This document shows positions 13,134 to 24,803 of a DNA stretch of 64,000 bases, one piece after another. Source of the DNA: Raphanus sativus. Taxonomy: Eukaryota > Streptophyta > Magnoliopsida > Brassicales > Brassicaceae. Numbering within the stretch: the stretch's first letter is position 1; each line of letters starts with the position of its first letter. The notes below the pieces were generated by a model. It searched no databases. It was not told the origin of the DNA and saw only the letters and a program-made list of their open reading frames with translations. The stretch covers positions 3,100,263-3,164,262 of the forward strand of contig NC_079512.1 of NCBI RefSeq assembly GCF_000801105.2. Reading direction: 5' to 3'. The translations under genes and the position numbers were made by a program.

Positions 13134-15539
13134 GATCCTTCTCTTTCTTTAGGCCGATCTGTTTAATTAACTACTTAACTCCTTTATCTCGAGTGTAGCG
13201 ATCTAAACCAATACAAGAACAAATAAAAATATCACAAGAAAAGACAACACAAAGATGTTATATAAACAGCATACGCAATTAGTTTTTATGCGTTTGTGTG
13301 TTTTATATTCATATCTTTACGAATCTTGAAGCTTTAAACCCTAAGTTTTTTTTTTGGGAAAGGTTGGGGAAGATGGGTATGTGGGAACAAGAAGAAAGGT
13401 GAAGAACAACAGCACGTATATGATATATATATATATATATATATATAGTCTTATATAAAGTTTATGTATATATGTAAAGAGAAAAATAAAAATAAAAAAG
13501 AATCCGTTAGAGAGTTGGGAGGGTTTGGACGGACCTCTCGACCGGCGACTGATGCCAACGTCTTCCCTAACCAACACCACATCCATTTTAAGTAATCGAT
13601 CTACCTTTTATTATGTTTATTTTCTTGTACATTTGATCATTAATTAGTTAATTAATAATATTTACGGAATATATGTATAAATTTAAACATTTAAACATAT
13701 AAGGTTAGAGATTGCTTTAGTGCGGGCTGAATTTCGTTAACCTCTCAACGTCTATTCGTGTGGTATTAATTTAAGGGTTTTCTCTAAATTCTAACCTACA
13801 CCCGCTACTTCGAGCCACCAACATTCATCTACGTTTCTGTAGTCTCGGACATCTTTACGTATTTACATATAATAAAAATTGATATCCTAAATAAAGACAA
13901 AAACAACTATACTGATATCCTAACTAATAATTTTTGTGAGTTACTGTTATTCCATTTCTTAAAACTAATATTTGCAACTATTAGACCATAAATATTGTTT
14001 GATTATTAAATTTCGATAACTATGACAAAATTAGTTAGAATAGTCTTTCGTTGTAAAAAAAACAATAACAAAATTAGTTTGCGATAGTTTCTAAACTGCT
14101 AATTCTTATTTTGTTTATGTCGAACATACTTTTCCATATGCATAGTATATGTGTTTTATACGTCTGAGATCTATGTTTTAAATTTAATTATGTGTATATT
14201 TATGGAAGTTCTAGAAACCTAATTACGTACATTAGATGATCATGAGAACTTTGTTATTCCATAATATGTGGAAAAAAATAATATGTGGATTCCAACCAAT
14301 TCTACGTATTGCCTTTAGTTAGTTAATGGGTGATGCTGCTAATTTAAATGCTTAGAATACTTTGCAATATTAATTATATGTGAGAAACTATTGAAATTAG
14401 ATCGCAAAAAACATGAAGAGAAGAAAAGAGTTGGTAACATTGTTGTGGACTTCTGGTTAAATGGCAGGTCACATATATTATTTGATGGATAGGTTCTGAT
14501 AACCTCTCAGACCTAATCAACGTTTTTCTCTTAGCTTAATTCGAACTATATATGCCAACGTTGACACCATACAACTAACTCTGTTTAGCTAAGTTATACT
14601 TATTCAACTTTTTAACATCGCAGCCTTCAAATGTTAAAAAAAAACACCGCAGCCTTAACAACTAAACACTTGACTAGACTAGATCATCCAATAAACCATT
14701 TTTTCTCTTATATTAATAAAAATAAAGTAGATAACTAATATATTATTTAGTATTTACATATTTCTCTTTTAATTATAGTTGGAGTAAATGTTTGTTTTAG
14801 CAATGCGAGTGTTTTATTCCAGGGATGATGGCGTAATTTTACTACCAACAAAGGTAAATACTAAAAAATGGTTTAAAAAAAAAACAAAGGTAAATACTAT
14901 ATTCTTAAAATGAATTTGATAATTAAATTGATAATAAAACAATAAACACTAAAAAATTGTTTTTATATTTTTAAACAAAGCTGAAATAATTGCTGGTAAA
15001 GTTAAGTAGGAAAACTTTGGCAAAAAGAAAAAGAAAGTTAAGTAGGAAAATAAATAAAACAGAGTTAGTTGGGAATGGAGCCATAACCAATTTCATTTGT
15101 TCTATAGGTAGTTAGGAGAGAAGCCATTCGAACCTATCATAACGAAACAAAACGTGTTGGATTCAAGAAAGACTCATACATCTAAACCGGATCCTGATTG
15201 CACATAACCAGCAGTATACCATATCGATTTTCACTTTTTAAACTGTGCTTCACCAAATGCTGACAGAGACTCAAACCAACCGTTAACCAGAGCTGATGAA
15301 GGCTTGTTTTGATTAGCAGAACGTTGAACCCAACAACTGCTCTAGCATCGCATTCAAGAATAACTATGAACTATAAAGCAATGATAAGGTCTCTTTGCTT
15401 CCGAGAAATGATTCTTGGTCCAAAACTGGACGACATCTACACCAAATAAGTACAATGCTACACTCTGTTGTTTTCTTTCTTCTAATACAAGGATTGGTCT
15501 CTAGAACGAACTACAGAATAAGGAGAAACTGAACTTCGG
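13134..15539. other. MYB54 promoter region and intergenic DNA
   Basis: This holds the presumed MYB54 promoter (from 13134 rightwards), including a TA microsatellite at about 13422-13447, and then A+T-rich DNA up to the 3' end of the DUF1308 gene. No coding remnant of a PPR or BRO1-domain gene was recognised, although Arabidopsis carries two such genes (At1g73400 and At1g73390) in this interval. The last 400 bases or so (15130-15539) are probably 3' UTR and flank of the DUF1308 gene. Confidence 0.5.
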
Positions 15540-17008
15540 CTAATCACCAGTGAGAGCCCGGGGGCTATGTTCTATGGTGGAGAGAGACATGGCAAACTGA
15601 GCCACGGCTCTGACAAACCCCATGTTTGCAGTCAACGTAGGAGCTCCCCATCTATCACCTGTCCCAAACACAATCTTGTTCTTCATTGCTAACTTCCTCG
15701 TTGTTGGGAGTCCCATCACACGCTCTGTAGGATTGTCATTCACCACTCTATTACAAATCACAATCCAACATCATAATGAGTAAAAAGTATGATACAGAAG
15801 ATAATTGTTGAGATTCGAATTACATTAGTCTCTTCAACAACTGCTCAGCTCTTTGCTTCTCACTGTGTCCAGCATACATAGACACCAGCTCATTAAACTC
15901 TGAAACAACACTCTCACATACAATCCCTCGCTTCCCTGACAACACATCTCTCATTCTATCAAGAACCGAGTTCTCAACTTCAGATCTTGCCTGCTTATAT
16001 CAATTCCACAAAAAAAAAAGTTAAATGTTTTGATATATACTATTTAGATAAGACTCCAACGGTAAGTAAGTAAGTAAGTACCTGAGCAATCACGAAGACA
16101 GTATTCCCTTTGAACCTTTCCTCCAACACGCTCTCATCCATCTCCAATAACCTCTCTGCACATCCGTTAGCGATCCCAGACACGAGAGCCACAAGAGCTG
16201 TCGTGTCGAAGTTCACAAGAAAGTCTTCACCTTTCAATCTCATGGAAGACAGCACAGATGAGAAAGCATCATCTTTCTCACTAACAACCTCTGCAACCTC
16301 TGCTTCAGCTACAACAACATGCTCATCAAACGCAAGAGAGTCGTGACAACCATCTATGATCTCGATCTCGACAGATAATGCTTCTTTATAAGATCTTGTC
16401 CGAACGACATTAACCCATTCTCCCTCCTCGCAAAAATCAAAACCCGAATCAGAGCCAAAGTCGAAATCTTTAGCTCCGAATTGCTCTTTTAACTTCTCGT
16501 ATACCGGTAAAGGCAGACCATTTGCGAAGAAGAGAATCAACGAAGCAGGTTTAAGAGCCGTCGTGGAGCGAGCGGCGGCGAGAACCGTTTCGATTCTCGA
16601 TTTCAAACCCTTGTTTTCGCTCCAGTAGATGTAATTAGGGTTTCTATCGGAGACGACGATCCAAACGGGAGCCTTTCCGAGAGTACACACGAGATCGACG
16701 TGGACGCTATTGGCGATAGGAAGCGGCTTGCAGACGCGCGAGACGGCGGTGATCGAAGGACGGCGTAGGATCCACAGGACTGACTCGATGTGGCCGATGT
16801 TGACACTGAGAGGAGGAGGAGGAGGATGTGGAGGAGAAGCGAGGGATGATGAGAGGAAGGAGAGCTCGGAGGAGGCGAGCTTGAGGAGTGTGGTGAGGCA
16901 AGAAGGGATGATGGGAGTTGATGATGAAGAAGGGAGGTGGTTGATAGTGTTAATGACGGATTCGCATCTCTTCTTCGCCGTCTCTATCTCTCCTCCGATC
17001 TCCTCCAT
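15540..17008 (-). CDS. DUF1308 / UPF0415 (C7orf25-like) protein
   Basis: Conserved eukaryotic protein of unknown biochemical role. Three exons join cleanly: 16082-17008, 15824-15990 and 15540-15747, giving 433 residues. The N-terminal half has a serine/proline-rich linker (about residues 28-66) followed by WIVVSDRNPNYIYW, which parallels the family's W-K-V-I-A-R-N-P block. The C-terminal domain holds LVNFDTTALVALVSGIANG, then RGIVCESVVSEFNELV, VVNDNPTERV and IVFGTGDRWGAPTLTANMGF, ending SPRALTGD. These blocks match the order I recall in human C7orf25, where the C-terminal half is regarded as a PIN-like fold; the aspartates in the NFDTT and GTGD motifs would be the candidate metal ligands (inference). 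An upstream in-frame ATG at 17035 would add nine residues; I chose 17008 because MEEIGGEIE resembles the Arabidopsis start. Likely orthologue of At1g73380. Confidence 0.88.
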
Positions 17009-17128
17009 GGGCTTCCTTCCTTCCGGGAAGTGCACAAAAGAGGCTGAACCGGGTTGAGTCGATACCGTTAGTAACCTTGTTGGAATAGTTAGTAAACCGG
17101 TTTACTGTATGTGTCGGAGTGTCTTGGC

Positions 17129-18411
17129 TACGGCTGGGCATAATATCCATACCCGAAATTAGGGCTGGGCAAAAAATCCGAACCCGAAAAACCGAGCCGA
17201 ACCCGATCCGGAAAAGTAGCACCGAACCCGAACCAAAATTGATTAAATATCCGAACGGATTCAAAATTTCGGTATTTAAAGAACTGAAACCGAACCCGAT
17301 CCAAACCGAAATATTTTGGTACCCGAATGTATCCGAAATAAATTTATATACTTAAATATATACATTATTTTTATATATAATGTATATTAAAAATATTAAA
17401 ATATATAAGATACCTTTAGGTTTTCCAAAATACTCGGAAAATATATGCAAATAGTCAAAAGTAAATGTTTAAAATAGCTAAAGTATACTAAAAACACCAA
17501 AATAGTTAAATATGTATTGATTCTTTATCCAAATATTCAAAGAAAACTAATTTATATGTTAAATTAAGGTATTTTGACATATATGTTATGAAAATTTATA
17601 TGTAATATATTATCTTTCTTATAGATTTTGAAAATTTAAAGTATATAATGAATTTTGAAAATTTAAAATATTTTAAATGAGTTATCCGAACCCGCAAAGA
17701 TCCGAACCGAACCCGAACCAAAATTTAGAAATATCTGAATGGGGCTGAAATCTTTGACCCCGAAAATCCGAAACCCGAATGGACTGAACCGAAACCCGAA
17801 TGGGTACCCGAACGCCCAGCCCTACCCGAAATATTTACCCGAACTGACCCGATTAAAAGGGTATCCGACCCGATCGGATTCTACCAAAATATTCGAATGA
17901 GATCATTTTTCAATGATCCAAATAACCAAAATCAAACTCGACCCGTACCGAGAATCGAATGAGTATCCGAACATATTCAAATATATAACTATATATATAA
18001 AACATTATTTAAAATTCTATTAATTAATAGTATTAATACCTAAAATTAAAATTATAAATCAAACATAGTTATTTTAGATATTTATAGATAAAAGTAGATA
18101 TTTTGGATAAAAATATTCAAACAAAATTATATATATGGTTATTTTCAGATAAAGTAAGCAATTCGAACTATATAAATTGAGTATTTTTGGGTTTTTAAGT
18201 TATTTTAGATAAATTTGAGTAGTTTGGATATAAAATATCCTAGTAGAATCGAATAGTTTGGTTACTTCGGATATACCCGAACCCATCCGGATCCGGGAGG
18301 ATCCGACTCGAACCCGACCCAGTTTTTTGTAATATCCGAATGTGACCATTTTTCACGATACCCGAATGGATAGTATATATATCCAAATTGGTATCCGAAT
18401 GCCCAGACCTA
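17129..18411. mobile_element. Outer hAT-like non-autonomous element with 8-bp target duplication
   Basis: The ends are inverted: left TACGGCTGGGCAT and right ATGCCCAGACCTA. Immediately outside, the 8-base direct repeat GTCTTGGC occurs at 17121-17128 and 18412-18419. Eight-base target duplications are characteristic of hAT transposition. The body is made of repeated CCCGAACCG-like motifs and A+T-rich filler, with no transposase frame. Another member of the same family is inserted inside it (17160-17824). It lies about 120 bases upstream of the DUF1308 start codon and so may contribute to that gene's promoter. Confidence 0.85.
17160..17824. mobile_element. Inner hAT-like element nested in the outer one
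   Basis: Perfect 11-base terminal inverted repeats TAGGGCTGGGC and GCCCAGCCCTA bound a 665-base unit. It is flanked by a perfect 8-base direct repeat CCCGAAAT at 17152-17159 and 17825-17832, which was evidently part of the outer element before insertion. The body is rich in ATCCGAACCCGAA-type motifs near both ends. The perfect ends suggest a fairly recent event compared with the outer copy, whose terminal repeats have mismatches. Confidence 0.9.
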
Positions 18412-18419
18412 GTCTTGGC

Positions 18420-19123
18420 CAATGTTTTTAAATACTACTCTAGACACTGAACCGGACTATTTGATACTATTAAAACAAAATGCATGCATTTTTCTAGTTG
18501 CCTTCTATTTTAAAAGTATTTACCAAATGCTGCCATTATCTTATTTTAAATATATACTTTTAATTAAATTCAGTTTCTTCCACAAAAAAATTAAATTGAA
18601 TTAGTTCCGAAGTTTATATGAAACCGTTTTAGGGTATGTTAATCTACCAATTTAATATAATTTTATCATATTTAATTTATAAAACACATCTATTAATATA
18701 ATATAGAATATATTATAAAGTTTATAAAATAGCATATGATCTTTATTTTCTTTTGTTTTATGATAAAATTTTAATTATTATTAATTTATAATGAGATTAC
18801 ATTACTAATTATAAAATTATAATGCATTATTTTATAAAATATATTAAAAAATTTGGTAGTATTTTGTTAGATTTTCTCATGAGATTTTGTATTAACTAAA
18901 AATAAACTCAAATTTATAACTAAAAATGATTTATTATTAATATTTTTATTAATTATTAAGATTTAGTGTAAATAATTGAATATGTCACATTAAGTAATTA
19001 ATTAAATAGTACTACTATGATTTTTCACCAGTGGACAAAATATAAGACTAAATTAATATATTAGATCATTCAAACCCAAACCTAATGTATACAAAGCTGT
19101 GCGTGCATGTATACACAACAGTG
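18420..19123. other. A+T-rich intergenic DNA
   Basis: No gene or ordered repeat recognised. The stretch is dominated by A/T and leads into the promoter of the first Kunitz-type pseudogene. Confidence 0.5.
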
Positions 19124-19130
19124 TATAAAT
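19124..19130 (+). promoter_or_regulatory. TATA box of Kunitz copy 1
   Basis: A TATAAAT motif lies 74 bases before the ATG of Kunitz copy 1. The same surroundings (GTGTATAAATACCGA) recur before Kunitz copy 3, and a diverged form before copy 2, so the core promoter was duplicated with the genes. Confidence 0.6.
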
Positions 19131-19203
19131 ACCGAACATATGAACTTACATATTTCTTCATCAAGTAACATTCAAACATAATCAACTACAGAAACTCAAA
19201 AGG

Positions 19204-19824
19204 ATGACTCCTATGTTTTGCTTCCTTCTTGCCTTAACCTCTGTTTTGGCTGTGACCGCAAGCCCCGGCCAACCAGTTCTCGACATTAATGGTGATATGA
19301 TATTCAACAGCAGTTACTACATCATTCCCCTCAACTTTGGCACTGCAGGTGGCGGTCTCACCCTCTCCCCACGTGGTGACGACCGATGTCCCCTCTTTGT
19401 CGGGCAGAGAACTTCAGAGGTCAACAGGGGCATTTCCGTAAAATTCTAAAACTGGAGGTCTAAAGTTCCGTTCGTTCCGCAATCAGTGAACTTCAACATT
19501 GAGATGGACGTCAAAACCATGATATGTGCTAAGTCAACCTATTGGTGGGTCACTGCGGCCGAAAGGCACTTTAGAATGTTGTTCGTAACGGTTGGTCCTA
19601 AGCCAGAACTTGGAGAAAATTCGTCGAAGAGTTTCTTCCAGATCAAGAAAACCGGAGTTTTGGTGAACGGTTACACGATTGCATTTTGCTCTAACGATAA
19701 CGGTTGCAAAGATGTCGGGATATTTATGGACGAACATGGCATTAGGCGTTTGGTTTTAGGCTCTATTCCATTCCCAATTATGTTCATGAAAGTTACTGAG
19801 GAAGATACTTTGTCTATTATCTGA
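19204..19824 (+). pseudogene. Kunitz-type protease inhibitor, Dr4-like, copy 1 (one premature stop)
   Basis: The family encodes secreted beta-trefoil proteins that inhibit serine proteases. The start MTPMFCFLLALTSVLAV is a signal peptide, followed by QPVLDINGDMIFNSSYYIIP, the Kunitz signature region. Later blocks are TLSPRGDDRCPLFV, MICAKSTYWWV and a short CSNDNGC loop, so the usual cysteines are present. Codon 82 (19447-19449) is TAA, after which the same frame continues intact for 125 more codons to a natural TGA. In copy 3 the same position is TCA (serine), so one base change explains the stop. Intronless, as expected for the family. The best match I recall is Arabidopsis Dr4 (At1g73330). 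Unless this stop is an assembly error, the protein is truncated before its core is complete. Confidence 0.85.
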
Positions 19825-20687
19825 GTGAAATTAAGGACAACAAAATTTAGTGTATATATAAGAGTTACAGTTTATGACTAATAATAAAACTCTGTATGTA
19901 TTCATTGTTTACTTTGTTCATCAATCATTTGTAAGTTGTTCAAAAAAAAAAATCAATCATTTGTAAGTCTTAATCATGAAAACTCTGAGGCTAATAAAAT
20001 AAAGAGAGCTCGTGAAAGGTGCTTGCAAATTAAATATACTCTTTGATTCTTCTTCCTCGCCAACAGATATACAAGGAATAATGCAAATAAAATGGCATCC
20101 CTTGACTACGATTGGAATTCAGTGATGAGCCTTTAGTTTAAGAAGTTTGTTATGCCACTGGTTATCGTCTCATTTGTCTCAAAATATTCTTTATTCATAG
20201 TTTTACACCATAACATTGATAATAGCACCATCGTATTCGATGTGCAATCCTAGCATAAACTTCAAGAACAATAATATGAGGATAGTGTTAGTTTAAAAAA
20301 AATATGAGGATAGTACACAAACTTTGATGAAGTGTGGAAAGGATTTTTCGAAAAGGGTATATGATCGATCACCTTTGATCTTTGCAAAGCCCAAATTCAT
20401 CAAAATTGTGGAAAACTTTAAGAACCATTATCGTAATGCTTTCTTTTTGATAAGTAATCATTATCGTAATGCTTGTTTCAAACCGTAGATTTACTTCTTT
20501 ATACGCAAGCTAGAAAACATTTGGTGGAAAGTGTGTCCCCTTTTCTTACTGTGTATCATGGAGATAAATTCATATATAAATAACATCTGAGAGATCACCA
20601 TTGAGAAAGGCGTTTGAGATGTCTAGTAGGTGAAAAAAATCACTTCTTCTTGGTAGCCAGTAATTCTTTGAATTGATTACTTAATAG
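19825..20687. other. 3' flank of Kunitz copy 1 with a duplicated module
   Basis: The 3' flank holds a short module (about 19990-20040, with GAGCTCGTGAAAGGTGCTTG at 20007-20026) that recurs at about 26090, 27782 and 30316 in the same strand orientation, always between Kunitz copies. The rest, to 20687, shows no recognised gene. A short direct repeat (ATCATTTGTAAGT) flanks an A run near 19924-19966. Confidence 0.5.
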
Positions 20688-22031
20688 GTCACTTTTTGAG
20701 TTTACTTTACATCTAGGATCACTTCCCACTTGTAGCATACATTTACAGAGATCGAGAGAACTTTTTGACTATTTTGCCCTTAACAATAATAAGACGAACA
20801 AGCGGTTTTGGTTGGTATTTGTTTAAGCATTTATTTTGACTGTTTGACTGTTTCGTAAGTGTTATTTTGTTCTATTAGATTTTAAGCATTTATTTTATTA
20901 GGTGTCTAAATAGCTGAGCTTTTATAAAGACTACAAGATAGTTTAAAAATGTTAATCCTACTGCTCACAAGTCCACATTTCGTGGATGTGGATGCTATCA
21001 AATCCATAATACATGTTCTATAGTTGTGGATGCTTTCATGTCCATGTAAGGATGTTATGGTTACTCAGATTTGTGGATAGGGAACGATGCTAGTGTCCAC
21101 AAATACATTTGTGAGCAAACAAGAAAGAACAAAAACCTAACGTCAATATAGTACATGAACTGTCTAGTCTCTTAACAATGAAAAAAATTCTCTTTGAAAA
21201 CTTCAAATAAACATATTCATGCGCCAAACAATTAGACTCTCAATGCTCTAAGGTCCACACCCTTGTCAGTGATTATGGAAGGGTGGAGCATAGTAAGTAG
21301 AGAAGAGAATGGAGAAAGTTTGTGAACAGAGTAGATGTGGACATGGACACAAGGATGTTTGTGGTTGGCTATTCGTGAACAAGTATCTTCGTTAACTTGC
21401 CGATCTCCATCTTTGAAGTAGGTGTGGACATAGACACATGGATGTTTGTGGACCACGATTTCACATATCTCCATCTTTAAATGTACTGCTCTGCATCCAA
21501 GGTCTACAACGAAGAGGAGGAATCACAAACAAGACATTCTGTGAGTGACCATTGGTTCCTGGTCATGACTCGTTAAACCTTGGTGAAAACAAGCTTCCTC
21601 AAAGATGGTGATGCCTCAGTCATTCTTAAAAACAAACCTAAAATATAGCCATAAAGAAACACAATTTGCTCGTATCAGAGCCAATAACAATCCAATTCCT
21701 AAACAACAACGAAAATCCATAAAATACGACAAATTGTATTACTGCAGTAAAGATGAACACTTTAATCATTTTTCAATCCCAACAAATCTATAAATACGAA
21801 AAATTGGATTCGTAAAACAGTAACATCGATACAAAAAACTTTCAAGGCAAAGAATCAATAAATCTTTGTGGGTATCTTTTCTAGAAAATACATTATTTTG
21901 CCTCAATCAAAGGAAAATTCATTTCCTAAAAGACTTGATACAATGAAGCTTTAAGAGAAAATCATCTAGACAAAAAAGATACAAATCATATAGTAAAGAG
22001 CAATGATGTTTTTTGAATACACATGGAAAAA

Positions 22032-22415
22032 TCAGATTTTTGAATCAGATAAAAAACACTTACCCCAATGTTGAAGAATATTGAATCGACAAGACTCAGA
22101 TCCATCCGAGAGAGGGAGAGCAACATGTCTTAAAACTGAGAAGATCAGAGAGCGTTTGGTAATATAAACCAAGCATCTTGTTTGACGTTCACATGATACA
22201 ACCTGCAACACGTTACATAACTTATGAAGACTACAAAGAGCCACAATACATTTACAATCTGTTGGTGCTAGGGGCTTACTGAATTGAAGTAGCTCCGACA
22301 GCAGCAGAAGAACGACAGAGACACCTGACGACCCACCGAAGCTTCGCCATGGAAGCCGTCTTTGTCTTCTGAGACAGAGGAGAGATGTTCTCGACGGAAG
22401 CCTCAATGCCGCCAT
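22032..22415 (-). other. Uncertain ORF inside the transposon, possible captured gene fragment
   Basis: A 127-codon frame begins MAALRLPSRTSLLCLRRQRR, which looks like a basic organelle-targeting N-terminus. It is followed by a leucine-rich stretch (VVLLLLSELLQF). A plausible GT donor lies right after the codons for LLQF (AATTCAGTAAGC), so the rest may be intron. I do not recognise the protein. The location inside a Mutator-like element and the higher G+C content fit transduplicated host sequence (Pack-MULE), but it could also be chance. Confidence 0.3.
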
Positions 22416-22611
22416 GTTCCTAAGTAGAAGAGAAGCTCGACGAGGTCAGTGAGACAAAAGGGGAAGCAGCTACAGGGCATACAGATCCAAACGGAGCGGC
22501 AAGATAACGACGCACGACTTCTGGAGGAGGCTTGCTTCACAGATCTAAGGTGAGAGAGAGTGGGGAAGTGAATTATGTTTCTATTGCTTTAGGCGAGATT
22601 AGGGTTGATGA

Positions 22612-22614
<3 letters not shown>

Positions 22615-22649
<35 letters not shown>
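22615..22649. repeat. GA microsatellite
   Basis: An uninterrupted run of GA dinucleotides. Directly after it, the segment GTGAAACCGATATCGTAATT occurs twice in tandem (period about 38 bases, 22660-22725). Confidence 0.9.
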
Positions 22650-22653
<4 letters not shown>

Positions 22654-22820
22654 TGGGAGAGTGAAACCGATATCGTAATTGCAGTTGGAATGGTAAAGTG
22701 AAACCGATATCGTAATTGCAGTGTTTGGCTTAAGAAGGACAAAATAGACAATACACAGCGAAAAAGTATGCCTCAAGTCAGAAGTGACTCTCCATGTAAT
22801 TGATAAGTCGAAAAGTGACT

Positions 22821-24605
22821 CTGTGTGTAAATTTTTCTTCTTTGCGACTCGAGATCAACATAGTCAACTCTTTGATCTGCTACGTATATCCCCTTGCCAC
22901 TAAATGAGTTTTATATTGCTCAAAGGTCCCATCTGCATGCATTTTTATTTCAAAAACCCATTTGCATTCAACTATTCACTATCCTTCAGATAGAAAGCAA
23001 GCATATCAAGTATCAATACTTTCTAAAAATCGTACTCCTCATCCACAGCTCTAAACATTATAATACTAATATTTGTAGGACAATGTATACCATTCTCGTT
23101 TAAATTTTTAAAATATTTTTAAAAACTGATCAAGAAACATGTTGTGATTTGATTTTCAAAAAAACAAGAAAAACATGTGTTGTGATGATTTCTAAAAGAT
23201 TTCTCAAAAGCTCTAAAAACAAGCAATGATATCTCTCTCAGTTCAAAAAAAAAAATCTCTCTCACACCCCTAGTTTTTATTACTTTTATTATTTATATAC
23301 CTTATATATTCATTGAGAAACTAGTGATGGACATGTTCTAAGTAGGAGTACTCTTATCCTCTTGGTATTTTGATTGCTAGAGAGAGAACTGAAAGCCCTA
23401 AAGCAAAACCTAGTTTCTGACCGTGTTAAATTAATCTCGGCGGCTATGCCGTCTACTTGCCTCTGCCGGCGTGTTCTTCATCTGGTGGAAAATCCATGTG
23501 TCCTATTAAGGCTTCAAATAGGAAGTGGATCTAGCGTTACGGATCTAGTGGATCAAACGGAATAAGAGTGGATTAAGCGGATCTAACGGTATAAGAGTGA
23601 ATCAAGCGGTCCAATACATATGTATAAATGGTGAAAGTAGATAAAAAGTGGTTCAAAGTACTGTCTAAATTTAAAATAATTTATATTATTTATTTAATTT
23701 TATAATTCAAAGTATTTATTTATTAAATAACTTATATTATTTTATTCAAAATATAATACAAAATTATTTTAAACACACACATATATATATATAATTTATA
23801 TCTAACTTCGGATGACTTAAAAATAATTATGCTTTTGATAAAGTAATATAATAATTTAAGCTTTAATATTGGAGAATTTTCAAAAATATGAATATTGTAA
23901 ACACTAAAAGTGGTACTATGAAAATGGTATTTTAGGCAATTTCCTTTTAATATTAAATAACACATTAATTTTAAAATTTTAGAAATATGAAAATAGCAAA
24001 TTGTTAAGAAACTAAAGTATGATGTCCAATAATAAGATATGTATATATATACACATATATTGTCAAGTTTGTAGGTTAAATAATTAAATTTCATTCAGAT
24101 ATTTATATAAAAAAATTGGATATTTGCGGGTTACAATTTAGGTATGGGTACCATCCAAATTATTTTAGAATTAAATAAGAAGACAGAAATTCAGAATAAA
24201 ATTCGAATATGAATAATTTTATAGATTATATAAGTTCTTATTCTGTTTAAGACAAAAACTTTGTAGACATTTATATGATCATTTGTACATCTTTAAAAAT
24301 AAAAGAATATATTAAAAAAGCGAAGAACTGCCAAAAACACTCAAATTATGTTATATATATGTGTATTTAAAATGATAATTAATATTCAACAACATATAAA
24401 ACTTCTAAACAATATAGATAAACTAATATGATGAACTTAATATAAAACATAAAACTATGTAACATATTAGCTTATATAAAAACTTCATATACAACTAGAG
24501 TTTTATAGTATTTTAGATATAAATAAAACAAAAAAAAAAGGCAAACCACACAGAACACTCCAAATGAGGAGTATTTATAGTGTTCATAGCGGATCTTCAT
24601 ATCTG
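22821..24605. other. Intergenic DNA with the first half of a duplicated Kunitz-flank module
   Basis: The segment at about 23330-23515, with GCCGTCTACTTGCCTCTGCC, is a diverged copy of about 29740-30155. A small imperfect tandem repeat follows at 23525-23615 (GGATCTAACGG / GGATCAAACGG / ATCAAGCGG, with AATAAGAGTG between). The remainder (23640-24605) is extremely A+T rich with no recognised gene. Confidence 0.5.
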
Positions 24606-24766
24606 TCTATTATATTAAAATAGAAAATAACTTCTTTTCATATATGATTTTTAAGTTGGACAATCCTTAAAAAAAATTATTAAATATATTTTAATAAAAC
24701 TAATAATATATAGAATTTTTGAACTATTTTAATCATAATATCTTTTGATATATTTTAATTTAAAAG

Positions 24767-24803
<37 letters not shown>

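Larger units (their letters stand above)
20688..22820. mobile_element. Probable Mutator-like element with about 110-bp diverged terminal inverted repeats
   Basis: The left end reads GTCACTTTTTGAGTTTACTT and the reverse complement of the right end reads GTCACTTTTCGACTTATCAA. The match continues inward through TCACTT..ACTTG.GGCATAC and TATTTTG.CCTT blocks for about 110 bases with scattered mismatches. No clean target duplication was found, so the exact ends may be off by some bases. The interior contains G+C-richer sequence unlike the surrounding DNA, two direct copies of a segment with GATGTTTGTGG (about 21328-21475), a GA microsatellite and a possible captured gene piece. No MURA-type transposase was recognised. 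Confidence 0.6.

Noticed and set aside
16707..17264. Several overlapping frames around the DUF1308 start on both strands
   Set aside because: Explained by the G+C-rich first exon and by the hAT-like element; only the 433-residue spliced reading matches a known family.
19447..19449. Rescue of the Kunitz stop codons by RNA editing or readthrough
   Set aside because: Nuclear plant transcripts are not known to undergo U-to-C editing at such sites, and no readthrough context is recognisable; plain pseudogenisation or sequence error is simpler.
23732..24094. 120-codon minus-strand frame
   Set aside because: Composition is dominated by Tyr, Ile, Phe, Lys and Asn as expected from random A+T-rich DNA; no motif.
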